Source of the DNA: an uncultured Prevotella sp.
GTDB taxonomy: Bacteria; Bacteroidota; Bacteroidia; Bacteroidales; Bacteroidaceae
Assembly: GCA_947169685.1 (NCBI GenBank)
Contig: CAMVQS010000021.1
Coordinates: 1-36,866, forward strand
DNA: 36,866 bases
Reading direction: 5' to 3'
The translations under genes and the position numbers were made by a program. Below the pieces are notes generated by a model that had not been told where the DNA came from, did not search any database, and saw only the letters and a list, made by a program, of their open reading frames with translations. Shown piece after piece: positions 24,490 through 32,018 of the stretch (the first letter of the stretch is position 1; every line of letters starts with the position of its first letter).

Positions 24490-26184
24490 TTAACTCCTCA
24501 GTCCTACCGTGCGGTTGAACACCAGATGCTCCGGCGTCGATTCAATGTCGGGCGTAAAGTAGCCGATGCGCTGGAACTGCAGGAAGTCGCCCGCCTTCTT
24601 CTCTTTCAGATACTCTTCTACATAGCAGTTCTTCAGTATGGTAAGTGACTGCGGGTTCAGCAGCTCGCGGAAGTCACGGTCGTCTGCCGATGGATTCTCC
24701 ACCGAGAACAGCTTGTCGTACAGTCGTACCTCGGCAGGCAGACAGTGGCCGGCACTGAGCCAGTGCAGCGTCTTGCCCTTGATTTTACGGTCGGCACCGG
24801 GCAGTCCGCTGCGCGTCTCGGGGTCATAGGTGGCGTAGATCGTCGTCACATTGCCCTCGGCGTCCTTGTCGCAGGGGTGCTCCTCGTCGCACTTGATGAT
24901 GTAGGCGTTCTTTAGACGAACCTCCTTGCCGGGAGCCAGTCGCTGGAACTTCTTTTCGGCCACCTCCATGAAGTCATCACGCTCAATCCACAGCTCGCGG
25001 CTGAAGGTGATCTGGTGCGTGCCGTCGGCCTCGTTCTCGGGGTTGTTCACGGCGGTCAGTTCCTCGGTCTGTCCTTCGGGGTAGTTGGTGATGATGAGCT
25101 TCACGGGGTTGAGCACAGCGCTGACGCGGCAGGCCTTCTTGTTCAGGTCGTCACGCACGGCAGCCTCCAGCAGCGCAAAGTCGTTCAGGGCGTCAAACTT
25201 CGTGTAGCCGATGCTGTCGATGAAGTTGCGGATGCTCTGTGCCGAGTAGCCACGACGACGCATACCACAGACGGTCGGCATACGGGGGTCGTCCCAGCCG
25301 TTGACCAGTTTCTCATCGACGAGCGCCTTCAGCTTGCGTTTCGACATGACGGTATAGGTGATGTTCAGGCGGTTGAACTCAATCTGGCGCGGACGGTAGT
25401 CTGTCTGCTGGTCTTTCTCCTGCAACAAATCCACGAACTTGTCGTAGAGCGGACGGTGAGGCACGAACTCTAATGTGCAGATGGAGTGGGTGACACCCTC
25501 GAAGTAGTCGCTCTGTCCGTGTGCGAAGTCGTACATGGGGTAGGCGTGCCACTTCGTTCCCGTGCGGTGGTGGGGCGTCTGAATGATGCGGTAGATCACC
25601 GGGTCGCGGAAGTGCATGTTCGGGTTGGCCATGTCCAGCTTGGCGCGCAGCACCATGCTGCCCTCAACAGCCTCGGGAGTGTTCATCTGCTCAAACAGGC
25701 GCAGGTTCTCCTCCACGGGACGGTCGCGGAACGGGCTGGCCGTACCGGGCTGTGTGGGTGTACCCTTCTGCTCGGCAATCTGCTCGCTGGTCTGCTCATC
25801 GACGTAGGCCAGTCCCTGCTTAATCATCCACACGGCCAGGTCCCACAGCTTCTCGAAGTAGTCGCTGGCGTAGTAGAGGTTGCCCCACTTGAAGCCCAAC
25901 CATTGGATGTCGTGCAGAATGCTGTCAACGTACTCCGTTCCTTCCTTCGAGGGGTTCGTGTCGTCGAAACGCAGGTTGCACACGCCACCGAACTTCTCGG
26001 CAACGCCGAAGTCCATGCAGATAGCCTTCGCGTGTCCTATGTGTATATAGCCGTTGGGTTCCGGTGGGAAACGTGTCTGCAGTCGTCCACCGTTCTTGCC
26101 GGCCTCCAAGTCTTCCTTTACAAACTGTTCCACGAAGCTCAAGCTTCGCTTCTCCTCATTCTCTGTAATGATTTTCTCTTCCAT
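24490..26184 (-). CDS. glnS: glutaminyl-tRNA synthetase
   Basis: A 564-residue class I aminoacyl-tRNA synthetase that charges tRNA-Gln. The HIGH motif is at 48-51 (PPEPNGYIHIGHAKAICMDF), and the KMSKS counterpart is VMSKRKLKAL. FDDTNPSKEGTEYVDSI and the anticodon-binding region (for example SRELWIERDDFMEVAEKKFQ) match the GlnRS rather than GluRS pattern. Length is close to the E. coli enzyme. It is the first gene of its operon, with a typical promoter at 26213-26244. Its presence means the cell charges Gln directly. Confidence 0.97.
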   Translation of the reverse strand: MEEKIITENEEKRSLSFVEQFVKEDLEAGKNGGRLQTRFPPEPNGYIHIGHAKAICMDFGVAEKFGGVCNLRFDDTNPSKEGTEYVDSILHDIQWLGFKWGNLYYASDYFEKLWDLAVWMIKQGLAYVDEQTSEQIAEQKGTPTQPGTASPFRDRPVEENLRLFEQMNTPEAVEGSMVLRAKLDMANPNMHFRDPVIYRIIQTPHHRTGTKWHAYPMYDFAHGQSDYFEGVTHSICTLEFVPHRPLYDKFVDLLQEKDQQTDYRPRQIEFNRLNITYTVMSKRKLKALVDEKLVNGWDDPRMPTVCGMRRRGYSAQSIRNFIDSIGYTKFDALNDFALLEAAVRDDLNKKACRVSAVLNPVKLIITNYPEGQTEELTAVNNPENEADGTHQITFSRELWIERDDFMEVAEKKFQRLAPGKEVRLKNAYIIKCDEEHPCDKDAEGNVTTIYATYDPETRSGLPGADRKIKGKTLHWLSAGHCLPAEVRLYDKLFSVENPSADDRDFRELLNPQSLTILKNCYVEEYLKEKKAGDFLQFQRIGYFTPDIESTPEHLVFNRTVGLRS

Positions 26185-26212
26185 AATCCTCTTTGTATTT
26201 TTATTTTGCTTG

Positions 26213-26244
26213 CAAAGGTACGATTAAGTGAGCAAAAAACCAAG
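26213..26244 (-). promoter_or_regulatory. promoter of the glnS operon
   Basis: The minus strand has TACCTTTG at 26220-26213 and a TTG-type -33 box about 20 bases upstream (26241-26244). The spacer and upstream sequence nearly repeat those of the mltG promoter. A degraded second copy lies at 26291-26319. Confidence 0.75.
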
Positions 26245-26396
26245 AGAATCTTGAGTTTTTTCGAACGTGAGTTCCTTCGAGATGAAATCTCAGAGGTACA
26301 ATTAAGTGAGAACAAAAGTACCTTCGACCAAAGATCAAAGGTAGTGCAAACTGAGGGAAAAGCAAAAACGATTTGTTTTTATTTTAATTAATGTAT

Positions 26397-26708
26397 CTAC
26401 ATTGTCGCTATCACCAACAGGAAAATAAGGCCAATGATAATGATGGTTATGCAACCGCATCCGCATCCACATCCACAGCCAATAAGCTCCTGATTTTCCT
26501 GAACGGCATATTCTTCGTATGTCCTTGTGCCACCTAACGCATGGTTTACCTTGTAGCGCCAGTCGGCAACCCAGTTACCGCTGGTTATACGGTCAGCCTG
26601 ATCCAACGCCTCGTTTGAGGCATCGCTGGGTCCGAATATGGCAAAATGACTTAGCATCGACAGAAAGCCGATGATGGGGTAGGCGATGAGGTCACTCAGC
26701 ATATTCAT
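26397..26708 (-). CDS. small membrane protein with a (Gly-Cys)5 run
   Basis: A 103-residue protein that I do not recognise. Residues 5-25 are moderately hydrophobic (SDLIAYPIIGFLSMLSHFAI). The middle is hydrophilic (NWVADWRYKVNHALGG). Residues 77-86 are five Gly-Cys pairs, directly followed by a C-terminal membrane segment (ITIIIIGLIFLLVIATM). The five cysteines would sit at the membrane edge and could bind metal or form disulfides, but nothing here proves it. The run is encoded by a hexamer-like DNA repeat (26451-26480), so its length may vary between strains. It lies 19 bp after mltG and is probably cotranscribed. An alternative start is M3. Confidence 0.65.
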   Translation of the reverse strand: MNMLSDLIAYPIIGFLSMLSHFAIFGPSDASNEALDQADRITSGNWVADWRYKVNHALGGTRTYEEYAVQENQELIGCGCGCGCGCITIIIIGLIFLLVIATM

Positions 26709-26727
26709 TATTATCTCAACTCTACAC

Positions 26728-27765
26728 TCACTTAATCCCTCTTTCGTTCAATGCCTGCTGGTAACGGTGGGCATTGGCCATGTGTTCTGTACCAGTGGCA
26801 GCAAAGGCATGGTGGCCAGAGAAGTCATCCTTGGCACACATGAACAGATAGTCCGACGGCGTGTAGTTAAGCACCGCGTCAATGCCCTTGATGCTGGCTA
26901 CCTTGATGGGGCCCGGGGGTAGGCCCTTGTTCTTATAGGTGTTGTAGGGACTGTCAATGTTGAGCAGACTGTCGTAGAGCCGCTTCAAGTCAAAGCGCTT
27001 CCAGGCGTACTTGATGGTGGGGCAGGCCTGTAGCGGCATATCTTTTTTCAGTCGGTTCAGGTACAGGCCGGCAATGATGTGCTTCTCCTCCGTGTCGTTC
27101 GTTTCTTCGTCCACGATGCTTGCCAGCGTTTGCACCTCGTTGGGTGTCAGTCCTATGGCTTCCGCTTTCTGTCGGCGGTCTGGCGTCCAGAAGTCCTGGT
27201 ATTCTCGCTGCATACGCTTCATCAGGTCGTCGAGTGTCACGTCCCAATATATGTTATAGGTATTGGGAATAAACATGCAGATAATAGTCGCGGTGTCCGC
27301 CTCGTACTTTGCACAGAAAATGGAGTCACACAGTGACCGGGCAATGGTGGTGGAGTCGAGCATCAGTTTCTTCGACAGCAGGGCAGCCAGCCGTTCCTTG
27401 GTACGTGCCTCGGGTACAGTCAAATCGATAGGCTCCTGCTGTCCACCGCTCAGTCGTCGCCAGACGGTCAGAGCACCGTCTCCAGGCTCAATCTTATAGC
27501 GTCCAGTATGAATGTTGTCTGCGTACTTTAAATGTCTGGCAATTGTGTGGAAGGCCTTTTTGCCCACAGTGGTAGCAAAGGGCTCCAGCTTGGCATACAC
27601 GGAGTCAATCGTGTCGTCGGTGTCAATGCAGACATACTGCGTCTCATTCTTTGCTGACAGCGAGCAGAACAGATAATAGCACACCAGTGCGATGATGGCA
27701 GTCAGTCCTGCGCCTGCTGCATAGAGATACGCCTTGGGATATTTGAAGTTCTTTTTCTTCATCAT
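26728..27765 (-). CDS. mltG: endolytic peptidoglycan transglycosylase MltG
   Basis: A 345-residue inner-membrane enzyme of the YceG family that cleaves nascent glycan strands and sets their length. There is one N-terminal membrane segment (about AYLYAAGAGLTAIIALVCYY), a LysM-like region, then the catalytic part with ASIVDEETNDTEEKHIIAGL, where the Glu of the E-E/T motif is catalytic, LYLNRLKKDMPLQACPTIKY, and SPYNTYKNKGLPPGPI. The open frame extends to 27813, but the promoter -7 box at 27783-27790 lies within that extension, so the ATG at 27765 is preferred. 27762 is an adjacent alternative. Confidence 0.93.
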   Translation of the reverse strand: MMKKKNFKYPKAYLYAAGAGLTAIIALVCYYLFCSLSAKNETQYVCIDTDDTIDSVYAKLEPFATTVGKKAFHTIARHLKYADNIHTGRYKIEPGDGALTVWRRLSGGQQEPIDLTVPEARTKERLAALLSKKLMLDSTTIARSLCDSIFCAKYEADTATIICMFIPNTYNIYWDVTLDDLMKRMQREYQDFWTPDRRQKAEAIGLTPNEVQTLASIVDEETNDTEEKHIIAGLYLNRLKKDMPLQACPTIKYAWKRFDLKRLYDSLLNIDSPYNTYKNKGLPPGPIKVASIKGIDAVLNYTPSDYLFMCAKDDFSGHHAFAATGTEHMANAHRYQQALNERGIK

Positions 27766-27782
27766 TTCATTCTTTTCTGCGA

Positions 27783-27814
27783 CAAAGGTACGATTAAGTA
27801 GGCAAATAACCAAA
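27783..27814 (-). promoter_or_regulatory. promoter of mltG
   Basis: The minus strand has TTTG at 27814-27811, a 20-base spacer and TACCTTTG at 27790-27783, a full match to the Bacteroidota primary-sigma consensus. The leader is only about 10 bases. This decides the mltG start. Confidence 0.85.
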
Positions 27815-27885
27815 AGAATCTTGAGTTTTTTGAACGAGGGTACCTATGACCGGTAAGTCGAAGAAATTAAATCGTATAAAAACAA

Positions 27886-27916
27886 AAAAGCGATGGCCCA
27901 TCTCAGGCGACCGCTT
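27886..27916 (-). terminator. terminator of the candidate small RNA
   Basis: On the minus strand AAGCG pairs with CGCTT, with further G-T, T-A and GCC/GGC pairs inside around one mismatch, followed by TTTTTGTTTTT. Confidence 0.75.
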
Positions 27917-27972
27917 CTATCTTCAATAGGTATTAGTCCTTTTTTAAGGTAAAAAGATTGTTTTCAGGATAA
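27886..27972 (-). ncRNA. candidate small RNA of about 85 nt between carB and mltG
   Basis: A complete promoter (27978-28009) points leftward into a stretch with no usable open frame. The stretch ends in a stem (AAGCG at 27916-27912 with CGCTT at 27893-27889, extended inward by GCC/GGC pairs) followed by a T-rich tract on the minus strand. The expected transcript runs from about 27972 to about 27885. The only ATG lies inside the terminator stem. It is separated from carB by that gene's own terminator and from mltG by that gene's own promoter. I do not recognise the RNA; it is not SRP RNA, 6S RNA or tmRNA by any feature I can see. Confidence 0.55.
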
Positions 27973-27977
27973 CGCTG

Positions 27978-28009
27978 CAAAGGTAAGGCTATTTTTTTTA
28001 ATAACCAAA
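27978..28009 (-). promoter_or_regulatory. promoter of the candidate small RNA
   Basis: The minus strand has TTTG at 28009-28006, exactly 20 bases of spacer, and TACCTTTG at 27985-27978. This is the same geometry as the mltG promoter. Confidence 0.75.
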
Positions 28010-28030
28010 GGATTTCTTGACTAATTTCAA

Positions 28031-28060
28031 GAAAAAGGAGCTGTGCGGGAACACAGCTCC
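28031..28060 (-). terminator. intrinsic terminator after carB
   Basis: GGAGCTGTG and CACAGCTCC (28037-28045 and 28052-28060) form a perfect 9-bp stem with a 6-base loop. On the minus strand it is followed by TTTTTC. It lies about 45 bp after the carB stop. Confidence 0.9.
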
Positions 28061-28105
28061 AAATTTTATCAAATTTTAAGAAAATATTTGTGCAAACGTT
28101 AGCCT

Positions 28106-31100
28106 TTAGGAGTTGTACTCCTGCCAACTCTTGATGGCAATGTCTTCCTGGCTGAGGGCGGTAAATGCTTCGATGAAGGCTTTGGCCAGACGAACATTGG
28201 TCATCAGAGGAATGTTGTGGTCAATGGCTCCACGACGTATGCGGTAGCCATTGGTCAGTTCACGCTTAGTATGGTTCTTGGGTACATTGATAATCAAATC
28301 AAATTTGTGTTCGGCTATCATGTCCATAACGTTGTTGTCGCCTTCCTCATCGGGCCAACTGACAACAGTTGCCTTTACACCGTTCTCATTAAAGAACTTA
28401 GCTGTCCCGCCGGTTGCGAAGATATCGTAGCCTTTCTTAATGAGCTCGCGCGCTGGCTCCAGCAAATCCACCTTGCCTTTCACACCGCCTGAAGATACCA
28501 GAACGCTCTTCTTCGGTAGCTTATAGCCTGTGGCTATCAGTGCATTGAGCAATGCCTCGTTCAGGTCGTCACCCAGACAGCCGACCTCACCCGTTGAGCT
28601 CATATCTACACCCAGCACGGGGTCTGCATTCTGAAGACGGGCAAACGAGAACTGACTGGCCTTGACGCCAATGCGGTCGATGTCGAACTCAGACTTGTCG
28701 GGGCGAGAGTAGGGAACGTCGAGCATAATCTTCGTTGCCGTCTCAATGAAGTTACGCTTCAGAATCTTTGAGACAAAGGGGAACGAACGGCTGGCGCGCA
28801 GGTTACACTCAATAACCTTCACCTCACGGTTCTTAGCGAGGAATTGGATGTTGAACGGACCGCTGATGTTAAGCTCCTTGGCAATCTTACGTGAAATCTT
28901 CTTGATCTGACGAATCGTTGAGAAATAGATATGCTGGGCAGGGAACAACATCGTTGCGTCGCCAGAGTGGACACCTGCGTATTCCACGTGCTCCGAAATG
29001 GCATATTCAACAATCTCGCCTTTGTCGGCCACAGCATCAAACTCAATCTCCTTGGTATCCTGCATAAACTGTGAAACAACTACGGGGAACTCCTTACTGA
29101 CCTCAGTGGCCATATTGAGGAAACGGTGCAACTCCTCGTCATCGTAGCAAACATTCATAGCTGCACCAGATAGGACATATGAGGGACGTACCAGTACGGG
29201 GTATCCCACTTCATTGACAAACTCCTTGATGTCATCAAATGATGTCAGTGCACGCCAAGCAGGCTGGTCAATGCCCAATTTGTCGAGCATAGCGGAGAAC
29301 TTATCACGGTTCTCTGCACGGTCAATGTTGACCGGGCTTGTTCCCAACACAGGTACGCCCTGACGGTAGAGCTTCATGGCGAGGTTGTTGGGTATCTGAC
29401 CTCCCACACTGACAATAACGCCACGCGGCTGTTCCAGGTCCATCACGTCAAGCACACGCTCCAGTGACAGTTCGTCGAAGTACAGACGGTCGCACATGTC
29501 GTAGTCCGTAGATACTGTCTCTGGGTTGTAGTTGATCATGATGCTCTTATAGCCCAGTTTGCGGGCAGTGTTGATGGCGTTTACCGAACACCAGTCGAAT
29601 TCTACTGAAGAACCAATACGGTAGGCACCCGAACCTAAAACTACTACCGATTTCTCATTATTATAATAAGAGATATCATGAGCAGCCGCGTATGGTTTGC
29701 CGTCAGGCTGTGCAAACGCCGGCGTGTGCGTGTAGGTAAAGTAGAGGTAATTAGTGAGCTCAGGATGTTCAGAAGCAACTGTAGGAATACGCTTCACGCT
29801 GGGCAGAATGCCTTTTTGCTTACGGTGGCGGCGTACTTCAAGATTCTCTTTTTCCATGTTGCCTGATGTGGGCTTCAGCACAAAACGGGCAATCTGGAAG
29901 TCAGAAAAACCTGCTTGTTTTACTTCGAGTAGCAACGTATCGGGAACATCCTCCAGCTTATTGTACTTCAGCAACTCATGCTTCAGGTCAACGATATGTT
30001 TCAAGCGCTCCAGGAACCATACGTCAATCTTTGTCAGCTCTTCAATGCGCTCAATGGTGTAACCTTCCTCCAACGCCTGTGCAATAGCAAAGATACGCAG
30101 GTCAGTGGGGTTAGCCAGTTCCTCGTCGAGGTTGTCGAACTTCGTGTGGTCATTGCCCACAAAGCCGTGCATGCCCTGTCCGATCATACGCAAACCCTTT
30201 TGAATCATCTCCTCGAACGAACGGCCGATGGACATGATTTCACCTACGGACTTCATGCTGGAACCAATGAGGCGGCTGACGCCTGCAAACTTCGTAAGGT
30301 CCCAACGTGGTATCTTACAAATCATGTAGTCGAGCGAGGGCGCAACATAGGCAGAACTTGTGGTTCCCATTTCGCCAATCTGGTCGAGTGTGTAGCCCAA
30401 GGCAATCTTGGCTGCTACGAAGGCGAGAGGATAACCTGTTGCTTTTGAGGCTAATGCGGAGCTTCGTGAAAGTCGCGCGTTAATCTCGATAATACGGTAG
30501 TCGTTGGTGGTTGCATTAAAGGCAAACTGGATATTACATTCACCGACGATGCCCAGATGACGTACGCACTTAATAGTAATATCCTGTAGCATCTTCACTT
30601 GCTCAGGTGTCAGAGAGCAGGTGGGAGCCACCACGATGGATTCGCCGGTGTGAATACCCAGCGGGTCGAAGTTCTCCATGGAAGCTACAGTGAAACAATG
30701 GTCGTTGGCATCGCGGATGCACTCAAACTCAATCTCTTTCCAGCCTTTCAGAGACTCCTCAACAAGAATCTGCGGAGCAAACGTGAAAGCGCTCTCAGCC
30801 AACTCACGGAAAGCCTTTTCGTCAGGACAGATACCACTACCAAGACCGCCAAGGGCATATGCCGAGCGAATCATGATGGGGAAGCCTATTTCACGGGCAG
30901 CCTTTAAAGCATCGTCCATGTTCTCTACAGCGTGGCTGATAGGAACTTTTAGTTGTATCTCGCCAAGCTTTTTGACAAACAGGTCACGGTCTTCTGTGTT
31001 CATAATAGCTTCCACGCTGGTGCCCAATACCTCGACGCCGTACTTCTGAAGCGTACCGTTCTGATAGAGTTCTGTACCGCAGTTCAGGGCCGTTTGTCCA

Positions 31101-31366
31101 CCAAACGCCAACAAGATACCGTCGGGACGTTCTTTCTTAATGATTTCAGTCACAAAGTATGGAGTGACTGGTTGGAAATAAACCGTGTCGGCAATTCCTT
31201 CAGAGGTTTGGATGGTTGCAATGTTCGGATTGACCAGAACAGATGAGATACCTTCTTCACGTAGCGCTTTCAGGGCTTGTGATCCCGAATAGTCAAACTC
31301 TCCGGCCTGTCCGATTTTCAGGGCACCGGAGCCTAAGACTAAAACTTTCTTTAGTTGCTTTTTCAT
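28106..31366 (-). CDS. carB: carbamoyl-phosphate synthase large subunit
   Basis: A 1086-residue enzyme that makes carbamoyl phosphate from bicarbonate, ammonia and two ATP for pyrimidine and arginine synthesis. It has two homologous ATP-grasp halves: the first starts KVLVLGSGALKIGQAGEFDY, the second VVVLGSGAYRIGSSVEFDWC. A C-terminal MGS-type allosteric domain covers roughly the last 140 residues (VLVSSGGVKGKVDLLEPA onward, with FDLIINVPK). The frame is open to 31423, but the promoter -7 box at 31401-31408 falls in that extension, so the ATG at 31366 (MKKQLKKVLVLG) is chosen. No carA was seen here; the gene appears to be transcribed alone. Confidence 0.96.
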   Translation of the reverse strand: MKKQLKKVLVLGSGALKIGQAGEFDYSGSQALKALREEGISSVLVNPNIATIQTSEGIADTVYFQPVTPYFVTEIIKKERPDGILLAFGGQTALNCGTELYQNGTLQKYGVEVLGTSVEAIMNTEDRDLFVKKLGEIQLKVPISHAVENMDDALKAAREIGFPIMIRSAYALGGLGSGICPDEKAFRELAESAFTFAPQILVEESLKGWKEIEFECIRDANDHCFTVASMENFDPLGIHTGESIVVAPTCSLTPEQVKMLQDITIKCVRHLGIVGECNIQFAFNATTNDYRIIEINARLSRSSALASKATGYPLAFVAAKIALGYTLDQIGEMGTTSSAYVAPSLDYMICKIPRWDLTKFAGVSRLIGSSMKSVGEIMSIGRSFEEMIQKGLRMIGQGMHGFVGNDHTKFDNLDEELANPTDLRIFAIAQALEEGYTIERIEELTKIDVWFLERLKHIVDLKHELLKYNKLEDVPDTLLLEVKQAGFSDFQIARFVLKPTSGNMEKENLEVRRHRKQKGILPSVKRIPTVASEHPELTNYLYFTYTHTPAFAQPDGKPYAAAHDISYYNNEKSVVVLGSGAYRIGSSVEFDWCSVNAINTARKLGYKSIMINYNPETVSTDYDMCDRLYFDELSLERVLDVMDLEQPRGVIVSVGGQIPNNLAMKLYRQGVPVLGTSPVNIDRAENRDKFSAMLDKLGIDQPAWRALTSFDDIKEFVNEVGYPVLVRPSYVLSGAAMNVCYDDEELHRFLNMATEVSKEFPVVVSQFMQDTKEIEFDAVADKGEIVEYAISEHVEYAGVHSGDATMLFPAQHIYFSTIRQIKKISRKIAKELNISGPFNIQFLAKNREVKVIECNLRASRSFPFVSKILKRNFIETATKIMLDVPYSRPDKSEFDIDRIGVKASQFSFARLQNADPVLGVDMSSTGEVGCLGDDLNEALLNALIATGYKLPKKSVLVSSGGVKGKVDLLEPARELIKKGYDIFATGGTAKFFNENGVKATVVSWPDEEGDNNVMDMIAEHKFDLIINVPKNHTKRELTNGYRIRRGAIDHNIPLMTNVRLAKAFIEAFTALSQEDIAIKSWQEYNS

Positions 31367-31400
31367 TGTTGAATATTTTATGCTGGTAGAAATTTGCGTG

Positions 31401-31431
31401 CAAAGATACGAATAAGTGAGCAAAATGCAAA
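31401..31431 (-). promoter_or_regulatory. promoter of carB
   Basis: The minus strand has TTTG at 31431-31428, a 19-base spacer and TATCTTTG at 31408-31401. The spacer contains CTCACTTATTCG, close to the glnS and mltG promoters. Confidence 0.75.
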
Positions 31432-31496
31432 AGGAAAACTTGTTTTTCTTCTCATTTTATTTGTTTTCGCCATTATATTATCGGCTGAGACAAACA

Positions 31497-31528
31497 CGAA
31501 AAAACCGCCGAACTTAATTCGACGGTTT
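31497..31528 (-). terminator. intrinsic terminator after the small lipoprotein gene
   Basis: AACCGCCGAA (31503-31512) pairs with TTCGACGGTT (31518-31527) with one mismatch (a G-T pair on the minus strand) around a 5-base loop. On the minus strand TTTTTTCG follows. Confidence 0.82.
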
Positions 31529-31562
31529 GATTCTCTCAATTAGTTCGTAAATGAGCTAATAA

Positions 31563-31739
31563 TTACTGAGCAACAGCAGCAGTGTCAGCGACAGCAGCAG
31601 TGTCAGCGGGAGCAGCAGTTGTGTCAACAACCTCAACGTTAGTTGAATCAACAGTCTCAGCAGCGGGCTTGTTTGCGTTGTTGCAAGAAGCGAAAGAGAT
31701 AGCTGCCATAGCTACGAACATAAATACTAATTTCTTCAT
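31563..31739 (-). CDS. small alanine/threonine-rich lipoprotein, 58 residues
   Basis: A short open frame starting MKKLVFMFVAMAAISFASC. The first 18 residues are a signal peptide and SFASC is a plausible lipobox, so the mature protein would start at Cys19 with a lipid anchor. The rest (NNANKPAAETVDSTNVEVVD, then Ala/Asp/Thr/Val) has no folded-domain pattern and ends in near-perfect repeats of DTAAVA, encoded by an 18-bp DNA repeat. It has its own promoter box (31791-31798) and terminator (31497-31528), which strongly supports a real gene. Similar tiny lipoproteins occur in Bacteroidota, but I cannot name a function. Confidence 0.8.
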   Translation of the reverse strand: MKKLVFMFVAMAAISFASCNNANKPAAETVDSTNVEVVDTTAAPADTAAVADTAAVAQ

Positions 31740-31790
31740 TTTCTAATGCTTTTAAATCTGTAAAACAATCATTTGTTTATTAAAACGCTG

Positions 31791-31798
31791 CAAAGGTA
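31791..31798 (-). promoter_or_regulatory. promoter -7 box for the small lipoprotein gene
   Basis: The minus strand reads TACCTTTG. Transcription would start about 45 bases before the ATG at 31739. No clear -33 TTTG was seen upstream. Confidence 0.65.
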
Positions 31799-31968
31799 TA
31801 TATTTTTTTGATAGGTTGTATCTTTTTTTTAGATTTTTTTTTGCCCCTTTTTGTAACTTTTTTGCAAAACGCTGTAGCATAACGCTTTATGAAATGTTAA
31901 ATTTTCGTGTAAAAATGACAATTAACGAATATTAGGGCAAAAAGCGTGTTTTTGTAGAAAATAATTTG

Positions 31969-31976
31969 TACCTTTG
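31969..31976 (+). promoter_or_regulatory. promoter -7 box for mtaB
   Basis: TACCTTTG lies about 43 bases before the ATG at 32019. A longer in-frame reading from 31974 would begin inside this box and is therefore unlikely. AAGGA at 32015-32019 touches the ATG and is too close to be a normal ribosome-binding site. Confidence 0.65.
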
Positions 31977-32018
31977 CATACGCTTAATGATACACATTAT
32001 TATATATATAATATAAGG

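Noticed and set aside
25486..26391. Plus-strand frame of 301 codons opposite glnS
   Set aside because: Antisense shadow of glnS that runs on into its promoter region; no domain is recognisable.
27933..28127. Open frame of 64 codons between carB and mltG on the minus strand
   Set aside because: It begins inside carB, crosses the carB terminator and ends within the candidate small RNA; the sequence looks random.
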